From Streptomyces sp. LX-29 (GTDB taxonomy: Bacteria; Actinomycetota; Actinomycetes; Streptomycetales; Streptomycetaceae): 64,000 bases of DNA. The translations under genes were made by a program, and so were the position numbers. Positions 9,289 to 20,017 of the stretch are shown here, piece after piece. Below the pieces are notes generated by a model, which did not search any database, was not told the DNA's origin, and saw only the letters and a list, made by a program, of their open reading frames with translations. The DNA is taken from the NCBI RefSeq assembly GCF_029541745.1, contig NZ_CP089746.1, forward strand, positions 2,294,001-2,358,000, read 5' to 3'. How positions within the stretch are numbered: position 1 is the first letter of the stretch; the number at the start of each line of letters is the position of its first letter.

Positions 9289-10567
9289 GGGGTCGTTGCA
9301 ACACGTGGTCGTGTTGATCAGGCCGCGAGCAGTTTATGCAGGCGCTCGGCTGGGGTTTCCCAGCCGAGCGTTTTGCGTGGGCGGCCGTTGAGTTCGGCGG
9401 CGACGGCGTCGAGGTGCTCGCGGCTGTGGGTGGACAGGTCGGTGCCCTTGGGGAAGTACTGCCGCAGCAGGCCGTTCGTGTTCTCGTTCGAGCCGCGCTG
9501 CCAGGGACTGGCCGGGTCGCAGAAGTAGACCGGGATGTCGGTGGCGAGGGTGAACGCGCCGTGGGCGGCCATCTCCGAGCCCTGGTCCCAGGTCAGCGAG
9601 CGCACCAGGTGTGCAGGGAGGGTCTTCACGGTTGTCACGAGGGCGTCGCGGACGAGTTCCGCGCTGCGGCCCTCGGGCAGGTGCAGGAGCATCACGTAGC
9701 GGGTCGCGCGTTCGACCAGGGTGCCGATCGCGGAGCCGTTGTCCTTGCCGATGATCAGGTCGCCCTCCCAGTGGCCGGGCACCGCCCGGTCCTCTGCCTC
9801 GGCCGGACGCTCGCTGATCATGACCATCGGGGTGGAGAAACGAGGCTGCCGCTGCTGGGCCTGGCGGCGTGGCATGCGCCGGGCGCGTCCCGAACGCAGG
9901 GCTCGGGCCAGCTCGCGGCGTAGTTCGCCGCGGCCCTGGACGTAGAGGGCCTGGTAGATCGTTTCGTGGACCACGTGCATCTCCGGCCGGTCAGGGAACG
10001 TCCGGCGCAGACTCTCGCAGATCTGCTCCGGACTCCACTTCAGGTCCAGAGCGTCCTGGATGAAGTCCCGCAGTGCGGTGTTCCGGCCGATCTTCCCCGG
10101 CTTGGGGCGGGGCCGGCGGGCATCGGCCCGGGCCTGGGCCGCGTGCGGCCGGTACTGGCCGCCCACCGGGTGCCGGTTGCGGCGGATCTCCCGGCTGACC
10201 GTGGACGGGCTGCGGCCCAGCTCGGCCGCGATCGTGCGGACGGTGGCCTTCTCCCGCAACCGGTCGGCGATGTGGATCCGGTCGGCCTCCGAGAGGTACC
10301 GGGATGGCGCGGAGGCCGCCCGCACCAGATGCGCGGGCGGCCTCGGCCGCTTCTTGCGGCCCTCGGGCCGACCGTTACGCCATTCACGGCCGGTCCGAGG
10401 GTTGACGCCGACGCGTCGGCTCGCTTCTACGTTGCCAAATCCCAGCTGCACGAGCCGGAAGTATTCCTCCCGTTCCCGGTGCAGCTTCCGGGGCCCCTGT
10501 TCCTTGCGGCTCTCACGGATCTTGAAGTCCATCGCATCCCCTGAGCTGGGGTGTTGCGACGACCACT
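9289..10567 (-). mobile_element. IS30-family insertion sequence
   Basis: An element of about 1.28 kb carrying one transposase gene. The ends are 16-bp imperfect inverted repeats: GGGGTCGTTGCAACAC at 9289-9304, and its counterpart at 10552-10567 (complement GTGGTCGTCGCAACAC), matching 14 of 16. Each end is flanked by TA (9287-9288 and 10568-10569), consistent with a 2-bp target duplication inside CTAG. The element looks complete and potentially active, and it interrupts no recognisable gene. Confidence 0.85.
9318..10532 (-). CDS. IS30-family transposase
   Basis: A 404-residue DDE transposase. N-terminal helix-turn-helix regions include ATVRTIAAELGRSPSTVSREI, typical of IS30. The catalytic core shows GHWEGDLIIGKDNGSAIGTL (first Asp), LTWDQGSEMA (second Asp) and NENTNGLLRQYFPKGTDL (Glu). 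The ATG at 10532 follows CAGGGG. The frame is intact and lies wholly between the terminal repeats at 9289 and 10567. Confidence 0.95.
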   Translation of the reverse strand: MDFKIRESRKEQGPRKLHREREEYFRLVQLGFGNVEASRRVGVNPRTGREWRNGRPEGRKKRPRPPAHLVRAASAPSRYLSEADRIHIADRLREKATVRTIAAELGRSPSTVSREIRRNRHPVGGQYRPHAAQARADARRPRPKPGKIGRNTALRDFIQDALDLKWSPEQICESLRRTFPDRPEMHVVHETIYQALYVQGRGELRRELARALRSGRARRMPRRQAQQRQPRFSTPMVMISERPAEAEDRAVPGHWEGDLIIGKDNGSAIGTLVERATRYVMLLHLPEGRSAELVRDALVTTVKTLPAHLVRSLTWDQGSEMAAHGAFTLATDIPVYFCDPASPWQRGSNENTNGLLRQYFPKGTDLSTHSREHLDAVAAELNGRPRKTLGWETPAERLHKLLAA

Positions 10568-10670
10568 AGAACCCAAGCACTCCGGCGCAGGGGCCTCTTC
10601 GCTTTCTCCGCTTTCCCGAAGGCGCCCCCGGCGCAACCCCCTGAGGCGTCCCCTCGGGCACGCCGCTCGC

Positions 10671-11177
10671 TCAGCGCTCCGCCGCGACCCGCATCTCGAA
10701 CCAGGTGGTCTTGCCGCGGGGTAAGAGATCCACACCCCAGCGCTCGGAGAGCTCGTCCACCAGGAACAGCCCGCGCCCGCTGATGTCCAGCGGCGCCACC
10801 GGCATCAGGCAGGGCAGCCCGCGCGAGGGGTCGCGGACCTCTATCCGCAGCCAGCCCCGACGGCGCAGCAGCCGCAGGCCGAAGGCGCGGGCCCCGGTGT
10901 GCCGCACGGCGTTGCCGACCAGCTCCGAGACGAGCAGCACGGCATGCTCGGCGACCTCGCCGGAGAGCCCCCAGTGACGGGCCACCACCATCTCGGTCAG
11001 CCGGCGCGCGGTGGACGCGGACTCGGGTCGGGAGGGCAGCCGCACCTCGTCGACCATCGGATTCCCGAACACGTCCAGCGCCCGCAGCGCCAACTCGTCC
11101 GGAGCGGCCGACACCCCGCGCGCCGCGGCCGTGCCCATGCGCCGCTGCGGCTGCTCCATTCCCTCCAAGCCCGCCAT
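10671..11177 (-). CDS. Anti-sigma/regulatory ATP-binding protein (HATPase_c, RsbW-like)
   Basis: A 168-residue single HATPase domain of the RsbW/SpoIIAB type common in Streptomyces. The N-box region is LLVSELVGNAVRHTG, and GRGLFLVDELSERWG forms the G-box. Such proteins phosphorylate anti-anti-sigma factors or bind sigma factors directly. I chose the ATG at 11177 with a G-rich SD; an ATG at 11270 is also in frame. No cognate anti-anti-sigma or sigma factor gene lies adjacent, and the IS sits just downstream, so its partners cannot be named. Confidence 0.85.
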   Translation of the reverse strand: MAGLEGMEQPQRRMGTAAARGVSAAPDELALRALDVFGNPMVDEVRLPSRPESASTARRLTEMVVARHWGLSGEVAEHAVLLVSELVGNAVRHTGARAFGLRLLRRRGWLRIEVRDPSRGLPCLMPVAPLDISGRGLFLVDELSERWGVDLLPRGKTTWFEMRVAAER

Positions 11178-11410
11178 GCCCCCATCATGGCCGCCCCGGA
11201 GGCCGCTTGGGGGCGGATCCGTGCGATTCCGAACAGCCCTGCCGCAACCCCCACGCAGCGGTTGCAACATATGCCAGGGGCAGCCATCTAGCCGAGATAC
11301 CTCGCCTGACCTGCGATGACGCCCCGCTTACAGAAGATCGCCCAGCGTGCGGAGCGGCGGCCGCGGGCCGTTGCCCGGGCGGCGAAATAATTCCCTCGCA
11401 CGGGGCACAC

Positions 11411-11449
11411 GAGGCGGCGAGCGGCCCGCCCAGGGTCGCTCGCCGCCTC
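11411..11449 (-). terminator. Terminator after enoyl-CoA hydratase gene
   Basis: A perfect 12-bp stem (GAGGCGGCGAGC / GCTCGCCGCCTC) with a 15-base loop, 38 bp past the 3' end of the hydratase gene on the minus strand. Confidence 0.8.
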
Positions 11450-11486
11450 GTCACCACGCCGCGTCAGCGGCGCAACGCGCCGTCCG

Positions 11487-12254
11487 TCAGCGGAACTTGG
11501 CCTTGCCCGGCCCCTCCTCGACGAAGCTGCGCATGCCGATCTCCTTGTCCTCGCTCGCGAACAGCCCGGCGAACCAGTTCCGTTCGATGGCGAGGCCGGT
11601 CTCGATGTCGGTCTCCAGCCCGGCGTCCACGGACTCCTTCGCCGCGCGCAGCGCGATCGACGGCCCCTGGGCCAGCTTGGCGGCCCAGGCGTGAGCCGCC
11701 TCGTAGACCTCGGCGGCCGGCACCACCCGGTCCACCAGGCCCAGCGTGAGCGCCTCGTCCGCCTTCACCTGACGGCCGGTGAAGATGAGGTCCTTCGCCT
11801 TGGAGGGGCCGACCAGCCGGGCCAGCCGCTGGGTGCCGCCGGCGCCCGGGATCAGACCGAGCAGGATCTCCGGCTGCCCCAGCTTGGCGTTGTCGGCGGC
11901 GATCCGGTAGTCGGCGCACAGCGCCAGTTCGCAGCCGCCGCCGAGCGCGTAGCCGGTGATGGCGGCGACGACGGGCTTGGGGATGCGGGCGACGGCGGTG
12001 AACGAGTCCTGCAGACCGCGGGACCGGGCCACCATCGCGGCGTGGTCCATGCGCTGCATCTCCTTGATGTCCGCGCCGGCCGCGAAGACCTTCTCGCCGC
12101 CCCAGACGACCACCGCGCGCACATCGTCGCGGCGGCCGGCCTCCTCGGCGAGCTCGCGCAGTCGGTCCTGGGTGGCGATGTCCAGCGCGTTCATCGGCGG
12201 ACGGTCCAGTCGGATGGTTCCTACGCCCTCGGCGACCTCAAGCTTCACAGTCAT
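11487..12254 (-). CDS. Enoyl-CoA hydratase/isomerase (crotonase family)
   Basis: A 255-residue crotonase-fold enzyme that hydrates 2-trans-enoyl-CoA in fatty-acid beta-oxidation. The CoA-binding/oxyanion motifs are FAAGADIKEM and YALGGGCELALCADY. The two catalytic Glu positions are filled, in GGGCELAL and in GQPEILLGLIPGAGGTQRL, so it is likely a true hydratase. Length is normal. It is a single transcription unit between terminators at 11411-11449 and 12307-12340. The exact acyl-CoA substrate cannot be told. Confidence 0.92.
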   Translation of the reverse strand: MTVKLEVAEGVGTIRLDRPPMNALDIATQDRLRELAEEAGRRDDVRAVVVWGGEKVFAAGADIKEMQRMDHAAMVARSRGLQDSFTAVARIPKPVVAAITGYALGGGCELALCADYRIAADNAKLGQPEILLGLIPGAGGTQRLARLVGPSKAKDLIFTGRQVKADEALTLGLVDRVVPAAEVYEAAHAWAAKLAQGPSIALRAAKESVDAGLETDIETGLAIERNWFAGLFASEDKEIGMRSFVEEGPGKAKFR

Positions 12255-12306
12255 GGGCGCAGGTTAGCGCGCGTTCACCTGCCGTGGTTCCGGTCGGTAC
12301 GACAGC

Positions 12307-12340
12307 GGGCCCGGTGCGATTGGTCACACGCACCGGGCCC
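12307..12340 (-). terminator. Terminator after first L,D-transpeptidase gene
   Basis: A 12-bp perfect stem (GGGCCCGGTGCG / CGCACCGGGCCC) with a 10-base loop, 33 bp past the transpeptidase gene on the minus strand and upstream of the hydratase gene. Confidence 0.85.
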
Positions 12341-12373
12341 GTCGTCGCGGGGCCGTCGCCCCGAGGTCGTCCG

Positions 12374-13594
12374 TCAGCCGGCCTTCCACTCCTGCCAGGA
12401 CATGTTCCAGCCGTTGAGGCCGTTCTCCGGCTGGATGGTGCTGTCGTTGGAGTTCTTGACCACCACCACGTCGCCGAGGATGGAGTTCTTGAAGAACCAG
12501 GCTCCGGGGGAGCCGTTGTCGCCGCCGCCGCGGGCGTCCTGCAGACCGACGCAGCCGTGGCTGGCGTTGACCGACCCGAAGGTCGACGCGCCCGCCCAGT
12601 AGTTGCCGTGGATGAAGGTGCCCGAGGTGGAGAGCCGCATGGCGTGCGGCACGTCCTTGATGTCGTACTCGCCGCCGAAGCCGACGGTCGCGCCGTTCAT
12701 CCGGGTCACCTCGTGCTTCTCACTGATGACCATCTGTCCGTTGTAGGTCTCGGTGCCCGGCGCCCCGGAGGTGATCGGGATGGTCTTGACGACCTTGCCG
12801 TTCCGCTTGACGGTCATCGTCTTGGCCTCGGCGTCCACGACGCTGACCTGACCGCGGCCGATGGTGAAGCGCACGGTCTTGCGCTGGGTGCCGTAGACGC
12901 CCGGCCTCCCCTCGACTCCGTCGAGCGCCATCTTCACGGTCACCTTGGTGCCCGGCGCCCAGTACTTCTCGGGCCGGATGTCCAGGCGGTCGTTGCCGAA
13001 CCAGTGCCCCTCCAGCGGCACCGCCGGCTCGGCGGTGACCGAGACGGCCTTCTCGACCGCCGCCGGGTCGGTGATGCCGCGGCTGAACCGCAGCGAGACC
13101 GGCATCCCGACGCCGACCGTGGAGCCGTCCTCCGGGGTGAAGAAGCCGGTGAAGGTGTTCTCGGGGGACAGCGTGGTGAAGGTGGCGTGCCTGGCCGCCT
13201 GGCGTCCGTCCGCGTCCTTGGCGACCGCGTCCACGGTGTACTCGGTGGCGGTGCCCAGATGGGTCGAGGGCGTCCAGCTGCGACCGTCCGTGGAGATCTT
13301 GCCCGCGACCTTCCGCCCCTTGGAGTCGGCGACCTTCACCGAGGTCAGCGTGCCCTTGGCGACGGCCACCTTGAGCGCCCCGCGGGTGGCGACGTCGGCC
13401 GCGCCGTCCTTGGGAGCCAGGGTCAGCACCGCCTGGGAGGGGGCGTTCTTGTCGCCGCCCGAGCCGCCGCCCTTCTTGTCGTCGTCGGAGCCGCCGTCCC
13501 CGCCGCACGCGGTCGTCAGCGCCAGCAACGTCCCCAGTGCCAACGCGGACAGTCCTCTGCGGCCCCGCGTGGCCGGTATTCGTCGCACCTTCAC
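12374..13594 (-). CDS. L,D-transpeptidase lipoprotein (YkuD, paralogue 1)
   Basis: A 406-residue lipoprotein making 3-3 cross-links in peptidoglycan. The N-terminus has a lipobox (LTTAC) after a short basic and hydrophobic signal, then an Asp/Gly/Lys linker, Ig-like Big_10-type domains and a C-terminal YkuD domain. The catalytic motif is SGTFIHGNYW..VNASHGCVGLQD, with Cys in SHGCVGL. The start is the GTG at 13594 with GGAGGGGAGAAGG upstream. It is paralogous to the next gene and ends at a strong terminator. Confidence 0.93.
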   Translation of the reverse strand: MKVRRIPATRGRRGLSALALGTLLALTTACGGDGGSDDDKKGGGSGGDKNAPSQAVLTLAPKDGAADVATRGALKVAVAKGTLTSVKVADSKGRKVAGKISTDGRSWTPSTHLGTATEYTVDAVAKDADGRQAARHATFTTLSPENTFTGFFTPEDGSTVGVGMPVSLRFSRGITDPAAVEKAVSVTAEPAVPLEGHWFGNDRLDIRPEKYWAPGTKVTVKMALDGVEGRPGVYGTQRKTVRFTIGRGQVSVVDAEAKTMTVKRNGKVVKTIPITSGAPGTETYNGQMVISEKHEVTRMNGATVGFGGEYDIKDVPHAMRLSTSGTFIHGNYWAGASTFGSVNASHGCVGLQDARGGGDNGSPGAWFFKNSILGDVVVVKNSNDSTIQPENGLNGWNMSWQEWKAG

Positions 13595-13768
13595 TACGGC
13601 CTTCTCCCCTCCATGGCCCCGCGCCCCCCGCGGCAACCCGATGACAACGCGGTCAGGCCGCGCCTGGCGATAGATAACCACACGGGCGGGATGGTGAACC
13701 GTCCCCCGATGTCACCGTTCAGTCCCAAGTGAGCAGCGCGAAGATCAAGGCCGCCGGCGCTGCGCCGG

Positions 13769-14956
13769 TCAACTCAGGGCGGAGCCTTTCAGCCACTCCG
13801 GCCAGGACAGGTTCCAGCCACCCAGTCCGTTGTCCGGAGCCACCCGGTGGCCCCGGGAGTTGACCACCTCGACCACGTCCCCGACCAGTGACTGCCCGTA
13901 GAACCAGCCCGCCGCGGTCCGCTCGCCCCCGCCGCGCACATCGCGCAGCCCGATACAGCCGTGGCTGGTATTGAACGCCCCGAAGGTGCCGGGAGTGGCC
14001 CAGTAGTTGCCGTGCAGGAACGTTCCGGAGGAGGTCAGCCGGAGCGCGTGCGGAACGTCCGAGATGTCGTACTCGCCACCGAATCCGACCGTTGAGCCGT
14101 TCATCCGGGTCATCTCCAGTCGCTCCATCACCACCATCCGCCCGTTGTAGGTCTCGTGGCCCGCCGCCCCCGTCGAGACCGGCAGCACGGCCGGGGGCCG
14201 GCCCTCCCGCCGCACGGTCAGGGTGTGGTCGACCGCGTCCACGGTGCTCACCTGCGAACGACCGATGGAGAAACGCACCTTTTTGCGCTGGATGCCGTAC
14301 GCGTCGGCAGCGCCCCGCACATCCCGCAGCCGCAGGTCGACGGTGACCTCGGTGCCCGGGCGCCAGTAGCGCCGCGGTCGGAAGTCGAGCCGGTCGGCGC
14401 CGAACCAGTGGGCGGCGATCTCCGTGTGCGGACGGGCCGTCACCCTGATGGCGCGTTCGACGGCGGCGCGATCCGTGATCGGCCGGGTGAAGGAGAAGGA
14501 GACGATCATCCCGGTGCCGACGGTGGAGCGGTGCTCCGGGGTGAAGTAGCCGATGAACCGGTGCCGGGGGACCACGGTGGTGAAGGTGGTGTGCCGCGCG
14601 ACGCGCCGGCCGCGCCCGTCGACGGCGACCGCTTCCACCGCGTATCTCGCACCGAGCATGAGCCGCGGCTCCCGCGGGCGCCAGTCCCGGCCGTGCGCCG
14701 TCAGCCGCCCGGCCACCGGCACCGCCTCGCCGCCGTCCTCGGTGCGCGTGACCCGCACCCGCTCCAGTCGTCCGTCCGGCACCGTCACCGCCAGCCGGGC
14801 CGCGGCCCGCACCGCACGGGCCCCGTCCCCCGGCGTGATCCGGATCGCCTCCTCGGGCGGAACCACCGCGCCCCCGCCGAAGTGCGCCAACCCGCACCCG
14901 GCGAGCGCCAGCAGCGCTCCCGCGATCCAGCCCGCGCGCCGCCGCAGGCCCGTCAC
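13769..14956 (-). CDS. L,D-transpeptidase lipoprotein (YkuD, paralogue 2)
   Basis: A 395-residue paralogue of the neighbouring transpeptidase with the same domain order: lipobox (LALAGC), Ig-like domains, then YkuD with SGTFLHGNYW and TSHGCIGLRD (catalytic Cys). Unlike paralogue 1 it lacks the charged post-lipobox linker. The start is uncertain: GTG at 14956 gives a compact signal peptide but a weak SD; a GTG about 30 bases upstream in the same frame has GGAG before it. It lies 175 bp before paralogue 1 on the same strand. Confidence 0.9.
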   Translation of the reverse strand: MTGLRRRAGWIAGALLALAGCGLAHFGGGAVVPPEEAIRITPGDGARAVRAAARLAVTVPDGRLERVRVTRTEDGGEAVPVAGRLTAHGRDWRPREPRLMLGARYAVEAVAVDGRGRRVARHTTFTTVVPRHRFIGYFTPEHRSTVGTGMIVSFSFTRPITDRAAVERAIRVTARPHTEIAAHWFGADRLDFRPRRYWRPGTEVTVDLRLRDVRGAADAYGIQRKKVRFSIGRSQVSTVDAVDHTLTVRREGRPPAVLPVSTGAAGHETYNGRMVVMERLEMTRMNGSTVGFGGEYDISDVPHALRLTSSGTFLHGNYWATPGTFGAFNTSHGCIGLRDVRGGGERTAAGWFYGQSLVGDVVEVVNSRGHRVAPDNGLGGWNLSWPEWLKGSALS

Positions 14957-15252
14957 CCGCCCCCGCCCCCACGCCCCTTCACCCACTCGACTCCACACGC
15001 CCCACCCAACGACCACCCCCCACCGCGGGCAACGAGCCACCACTCCACCAGCCGCCGACCCGGGGTGAAGCCCTGGCCGTTGTGGGCAGAACAGTGGATG
15101 AGGACGGGAACGGACCCGCCGGCACGGGACGCCAGGCGGGCCGCGCCCGGCGGCGTGACGGCGATGGGGCTCTCGGCGGTGTCCGCCCCGCCCTCCCCGG
15201 CCTGGCGACGACGGGCCGCGGAGCCGAGCCGCGAGCCGCCGGAGGCGACCAG

Positions 15253-18048
<2,796 letters not shown>

Positions 18049-18082
18049 GCGGTGTCAGGCTCAAACCGTACGCTCACTGCTG

Positions 18083-20017
18083 ATGGCTGCGACGAGTGAC
18101 TCACCCGAGACCGCGACAGACCCCGCCCACCGGCCCGCACCACCCCGACAACGGTCGGTGGTGCGCTCGCTGCTACGGCTGTGGCCGTACGTACGCCCCG
18201 TGCGCGCGCGGTTGTTCACGGCGGCGGGGGTGGCGATCGTCGCCTCCTGTCTGAGCCTGGTCATGCCGCTGGTGCTGAAGTGGCTGGTGGACGGCCCGGT
18301 GGCGGAAGGGGATCCGGGCGGGGTGTGGCTGGGCGGGGCGCTGCTGCTGGTGCTGGGGCTGGCCGAGGCGGGGCTGTTCGGGCTGCGCCGCTGGCTGGTG
18401 GCGCGCCCGCTGGCCGGGGTCGAGGCGGCGATGCGGGCCGACCTCTACCGCCATCTGCAACGGCTGCCGGTCTCCTTCCACGACCGCTGGCCGTCCGGGC
18501 AGTTGCTGTCGCGCGGGACCACCGACCTGATGCTGGTGCGGCTCTTCCTCGCCTTTCCGCTGACCTTCCTGGTCGTCAACGGCGTGACCGTCCTGGCCGG
18601 TTTCGCGATCCTGCTCGCGCAGGAGTGGACGCTCGGGGTGGTGCTGCTCTCTCCGGTGGTCCCGCTGATCGTGGTCTGCTCCTACTTCGAGGCCCGGTAC
18701 TCCGCGGTCGCCCGCGCCGCCCAGGACCAGGTGGGTGATCTGACCACGGTGGTCGAGGAGGGCGTGCTCGGCATCCGCATCACCAAGGGCTTCGGCAGGC
18801 ACCGCAGCCAGGCCCGGGCCTTCCGCTCCCTCGCCGAGCGGCTGCGCGCCACCGAGCTGCGCAAGGGACATCTGCTCGCCACGATCTGGGCGCTCATCAT
18901 GACCCTGCCCGAGCTGGCCATCGGCGCCACCCTGCTGCTGGGCACCGTGCGGGTCGCCGACGGCGACCTCTCGGCCGGCTCCCTCGTCGCCTTCCTCTCC
19001 ATCGCGCTGGCGCTGCGCTGGCCGGTGGAGTCGCTCGGCTTCCTGCTGGCGATGAGCCAGGACACGGCCACGGCGACCGACCGCTTCTTCGAGGTGATGG
19101 ACGAGGCGGAGGCCGAGCCGTCGTCCGCCGACGCGGCGGCCGCGCGACGGGACGATACGAGCCACGGCGGCGGGACACGCTCCGATGACGGGACGCGCTC
19201 CGGTGACAAGGCGCCTTCCAGCGGTGCGGCGCGTTCCAGCGGCGAGACGGCCGTCGAGACGGCGCTCGGGCTGCGCTTCGAGGGGGTCGGCTTCCGCTAC
19301 CCGGACGCCCCGCGGGGGGAGCCGCCGGTGTTGCGGGGGGTCGATCTCCGGGTGCGGCCCGGGGAGACGATGGCGCTGGTGGGGGCGACCGGGTCCGGGA
19401 AGACGACGCTCACCGCCCTCGTGCCGCGGCTGCACGAGCCGACGAGTGGCCGGATCACCGTGGACGGGGTGGACATCACCGCGCTCAGCCGCCACGAGCT
19501 GCGCGGCCTGGTCGCGGTCGCCTTCGAGGAGCCGACGCTGTTCTCCGCCACGGCGGGCGAGAACGTGGCGATGGGCGCGGAGGACGCCGGCCCGGAGGAC
19601 CTCACGCGGGCCCTGCGGATCGCCCAGGCGGACTTCGTCCACGCCCTGCCGCAGGGCACCGAGACCCAGGTCGGCGAGCAGGGTCTGAGCCTCTCCGGCG
19701 GCCAGCGGCAGCGGCTGGCGCTGGCCCGCGCGGTGGTCGGGCGCCCGCGCTTCCTGGTGCTCGACGACCCGCTCTCGGCGCTGGACGTGCACACGGAGGC
19801 CCTGGTCGAGGCCGCGCTGCGCGAGGTGCTCGCCACCACCACGGCGCTCATCGTCGCCCACCGCCCCTCCACCGTCCTGCTCGCCGACCGGGTGGCGCTG
19901 CTGTCCGAAGGCCGCGTCGCCGCCGTGGGAACGCACCACGAACTCCTGCGCGACTGCGCGGAGTACCGCTCGCTGATGTCCGGCACCCCCGGTCAGAAGG
20001 GGGACACCGACCGATGA
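18083..20017 (+). CDS. ABC exporter half-transporter with degenerate ATPase site
   Basis: A 644-residue fused membrane and ATPase protein with six predicted transmembrane helices. An acidic, Gly/Ser-rich linker (about residues 345-390) precedes the ATPase domain. Walker A is GATGSGKT (Lys440), the signature is LSLSGGQRQR, and Walker B is FLVLDDP, with Asp562 in place of the catalytic Glu. This is the degenerate-site partner of a heterodimeric exporter. It overlaps the next gene by four bases (ATGA). The exported substrate is unknown. Confidence 0.92.
   Translation: MAATSDSPETATDPAHRPAPPRQRSVVRSLLRLWPYVRPVRARLFTAAGVAIVASCLSLVMPLVLKWLVDGPVAEGDPGGVWLGGALLLVLGLAEAGLFGLRRWLVARPLAGVEAAMRADLYRHLQRLPVSFHDRWPSGQLLSRGTTDLMLVRLFLAFPLTFLVVNGVTVLAGFAILLAQEWTLGVVLLSPVVPLIVVCSYFEARYSAVARAAQDQVGDLTTVVEEGVLGIRITKGFGRHRSQARAFRSLAERLRATELRKGHLLATIWALIMTLPELAIGATLLLGTVRVADGDLSAGSLVAFLSIALALRWPVESLGFLLAMSQDTATATDRFFEVMDEAEAEPSSADAAAARRDDTSHGGGTRSDDGTRSGDKAPSSGAARSSGETAVETALGLRFEGVGFRYPDAPRGEPPVLRGVDLRVRPGETMALVGATGSGKTTLTALVPRLHEPTSGRITVDGVDITALSRHELRGLVAVAFEEPTLFSATAGENVAMGAEDAGPEDLTRALRIAQADFVHALPQGTETQVGEQGLSLSGGQRQRLALARAVVGRPRFLVLDDPLSALDVHTEALVEAALREVLATTTALIVAHRPSTVLLADRVALLSEGRVAAVGTHHELLRDCAEYRSLMSGTPGQKGDTDR

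Noticed and set aside
15082..15252. Upstream extension of glgX
   Set aside because: The frame is open but adds low-complexity residues without an SD; GGAGG supports the GTG at 15253.
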